From JBBDIP01 sp964602455 (GTDB lineage Bacteria > Bacillota > Sulfobacillia > Fermentithermobacillales > Fermentithermobacillaceae): a stretch of 14,144 nucleotides of DNA. The DNA lies in the NCBI GenBank assembly GCA_964602455.1, contig CAZRRG010000057.1:1-14144 (forward strand), in the 5' to 3' direction. Below are positions 12,277-14,144 of the stretch, in pieces. Position 1 is the stretch's first letter, and the number at the start of each line of letters is the position of its first letter. The notes beneath the pieces are model-generated. The model worked only from the letters and a program-made list of their open reading frames with translations. It made no database searches and was not told where the DNA came from. Both the position numbers and the translations under genes were made by a program.

Positions 12277-14144
12277 TTACGCATCCAGCCGCAGTGTGAA
12301 ACTGAAGGTTGCGCCCTGTCCTGGGGCGCTCTCAGCCCAGATCCGTCCGCCGTGCAACTCGACGATCTCCCGCGCGATGGACAGTCCCAAGCCGCTTCCC
12401 AGAGCTTGGCTTCGGGCGCGCGGAACCTTGTAGAAGCGGTCAAACACGTACGGCAGGTCTTCCTTGGCGATGCCTGCGCCGGTGTCTGTGATACTAACGA
12501 CGGCGAACCGCGGCCTGGGTGGTTCGGCACCCGAATCCTCAGGATCCGTCAATCCATATCTCACGGTTATGGAGCCACCCTCGGGAGTGAACTTGAGGGC
12601 GTTGTAGATGAGGTTCGCGAAGACCCTGTCGATGCTTTCGGCGTCAGCGATGACAGTCGGCGCTTCAGGGCCGTCCTCATCCTTCCAGTCCGGCTCCTCC
12701 AGGACTGGTACCATACCCGCGAGGCTGATGTCGCCCTCATACTTCAGGTACAGCCCCCGCACGAGATCAGCGATCGGTACCGGCCGTAGGTCAAATGTCA
12801 CACGCCTGGACTCCAGCTGTGTGAGCTCGAACAAGTCCGCTATCAGGTGGGATAGTCCGGCGGCCTTGCCCGCTATCAGGTTCAGGTATTTGTGTAGCTC
12901 CTGCGGGTCCTCGATCACGCCGTCCAGCATGGCTTCAACATAGCCCTGGATGAGTGTAACCGGAGTGCGAAGGTCGTGGGCGATGTTGGCGAGTAGATGC
13001 TTGCGGGACTTCTCCATCCGCTCGATCTCAGCGTTGATGGCCTCAAGCCTCTTGTTGGACTCTACCAGGGCCGCTGTCCTCTCGTTGACTCGTATCTCAA
13101 GCCCCCGGTTGAGGTCGGTGAGCTGCTGGTTGACCGCGGCAAGCTGGTCCCTCAAGGCCTCGACTGCGGAGAGACCGTGGGAGAACCTGGCTGCCAGCAC
13201 TTGCGCCTGGCCGAAACACACGACCACCAGTCCGAAGGATGAAAGGGTCATGGTGTGAATGACCCCGTTGATGTACAGGAGGTCATTGAGCAGCGTCACG
13301 AGGAAGAACAGGGCGCTGATGGACAGCCACAGTGCTCCTTCTCTCCTACGGATACTGGCTGAGACCAGCACGTAGAACACGTACGATGACAGCGCCGCAC
13401 TAACAATTTGGTAATAGACGATTATCTGCGTTGTAAGAGTGGTCGGCGCCAACAGTACTATCGGTATCAGGAGCGCGAAGTGCACGACGCCTGCCTTGAC
13501 GACGGTCTTGGAGGTCTCCTCCTCATACAACTCCCGGAGGAACAGGAGCACTAGCGGAAGGATGCCCGCGCTTGTAACGTACCCTAGCTTCAGCAGCGTC
13601 GCCCAATCGAAGCCCGGCCATATCTTGGTGAGCGCAACCTCGCCTATGGTCATGGAGCGGATTCCGTAGCAGGTGCAGATGCCTGCGAAGTAGATGGTGG
13701 AGCGGTCCTTCTTCCTCATAAGGTACAGGAGCACGTGGTAGAAGCCCATGCTAAACATGCTGCCCATACTGCACAAATCGACCAGGATAAGGCGCGTGGC
13801 CCTCGTTCGGATCACAGATCCAAGCCCGATCTCAAGGGGTTGCTCCATTCCGCCATACCTGTGATGGAAGTTGGATACCTGCAAGACCAGGTTGATCTCC
13901 GGGCTGTCGTTGTAGAACTCAACGAATGTGGGCATGTATTGCGGCACAGATGTCTCGGCCGATGTCCCGACAGTGCCGTTGGAGGCCAGCTCCCGTCCAT
14001 TCATGTACAGGCGGAACGCTGTCGACTGGGCGGGGATGCGCAGGGCCATTCGCTGTCCGTCCGGTTCCACCAGGATGGTAAGGGCGTAGGTGGCGTACCC
14101 CTGTCCGGGGAGGGGTTCACCGTCCACAACGTAATCGTTCCAGA
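12277..14144 (-). CDS. 7TMR-DISM sensor histidine kinase, 5' end missing
   Basis: Membrane sensor kinase; the minus-strand frame stays open to the window edge (residues WNDYVV precede the GTG at 14127), so the N-terminus is missing. From N to C: an extracytoplasmic 7TMR-DISM jelly-roll-like ligand domain (GYATYALTI, RLYMNGREL, VSNFHHRYGG), about seven membrane helices (roughly 13820 down to 13200), and a coiled coil (NQQLTDLNRGLEIRVNERTA). A HisKA domain follows with LANIAHDLRTP (phospho-accepting His codon at 12976-12978). The ATPase domain carries an N box (FANLIYNALKFTP), a G1 box (DTGAGI), an F box (FDRFYK) and a G2 box (GSGLGLSIARE). It ends normally with FSFTLRLDA. All kinase motifs are intact. 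No response regulator is seen; it may lie upstream, beyond the window. The ligand is unknown; the DISM family is thought to bind small carbohydrate-like molecules. It is convergent with ftsH. Confidence 0.95.
   Translation of the reverse strand, partial: WNDYVVDGEPLPGQGYATYALTILVEPDGQRMALRIPAQSTAFRLYMNGRELASNGTVGTSAETSVPQYMPTFVEFYNDSPEINLVLQVSNFHHRYGGMEQPLEIGLGSVIRTRATRLILVDLCSMGSMFSMGFYHVLLYLMRKKDRSTIYFAGICTCYGIRSMTIGEVALTKIWPGFDWATLLKLGYVTSAGILPLVLLFLRELYEEETSKTVVKAGVVHFALLIPIVLLAPTTLTTQIIVYYQIVSAALSSYVFYVLVSASIRRREGALWLSISALFFLVTLLNDLLYINGVIHTMTLSSFGLVVVCFGQAQVLAARFSHGLSAVEALRDQLAAVNQQLTDLNRGLEIRVNERTAALVESNKRLEAINAEIERMEKSRKHLLANIAHDLRTPVTLIQGYVEAMLDGVIEDPQELHKYLNLIAGKAAGLSHLIADLFELTQLESRRVTFDLRPVPIADLVRGLYLKYEGDISLAGMVPVLEEPDWKDEDGPEAPTVIADAESIDRVFANLIYNALKFTPEGGSITVRYGLTDPEDSGAEPPRPRFAVVSITDTGAGIAKEDLPYVFDRFYKVPRARSQALGSGLGLSIAREIVELHGGRIWAESAPGQGATFSFTLRLDA

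Noticed and set aside
12024..12299. 91-codon Gly-Ala-Ser repeat frame
   Set aside because: No ribosome-binding site, overlaps the kinase 3' end, and unit-to-unit changes alter residues freely, so it looks like a by-product of the 12-bp array.

Overview
The window looks like chromosomal DNA of a GC-rich, endospore-forming, S-layer-bearing member of the Bacillota (clostridial or related deep lineage). The case rests on spoIIE, the spoIIE-tilS-ftsH gene order, a secreted protein joining GerMN and Gmad2 spore-germination modules to three SLH repeats, and strong AGGAGG-like ribosome-binding sites. I cannot name a genus from the sequence alone.

Layout. Bases 1-2568 hold the 3' part of a copper-exporting P-type ATPase (copA-like; its start lies before the window), followed by an unrecognised 80-aa protein (2664-2906) and a hairpin terminator. 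Next come a GerMN-SLH-SLH-SLH-Gmad2 envelope protein (3096-4499), a composite hairpin, and an extended-SDR epimerase/dehydratase (4623-5606). A 390-bp gap then carries two hairpins and a Spo0A-type promoter region. It leads into spoIIE (5997-8114), tilS (8158-9681) and ftsH (9700-11625), all on the plus strand and tightly spaced. The hpt gene that usually sits between tilS and ftsH is absent. Bases 11626-12276 are non-coding and repeat-rich: four 21-bp tandem repeats in the ftsH 3' untranslated region, a very strong terminator, several smaller hairpins, and about 18 units of a 12-bp minisatellite. The minisatellite abuts the 3' end of a minus-strand 7TMR-DISM sensor histidine kinase (12277 to the window edge, 5' end missing).

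How the genes fit together. SpoIIE dephosphorylates SpoIIAA to release sigma-F in the forespore. TilS makes lysidine in tRNA-Ile. FtsH is the membrane AAA+ protease, which in Bacillus supports sporulation. They form a conserved growth/sporulation cluster. The SLH protein is probably a wall-attached factor acting at the spore or cell envelope. CopA and the kinase are separate units. No mobile element, CRISPR array, tRNA or rRNA was found. I see no clear new multi-gene system. The most unusual items are the SLH-interrupted GerMN/Gmad2 protein, the hairpin inside the last codons of tilS ahead of ftsH, the CopA Ala/Gly linker, and the two unrelated tandem-repeat arrays at the ftsH/kinase boundary.
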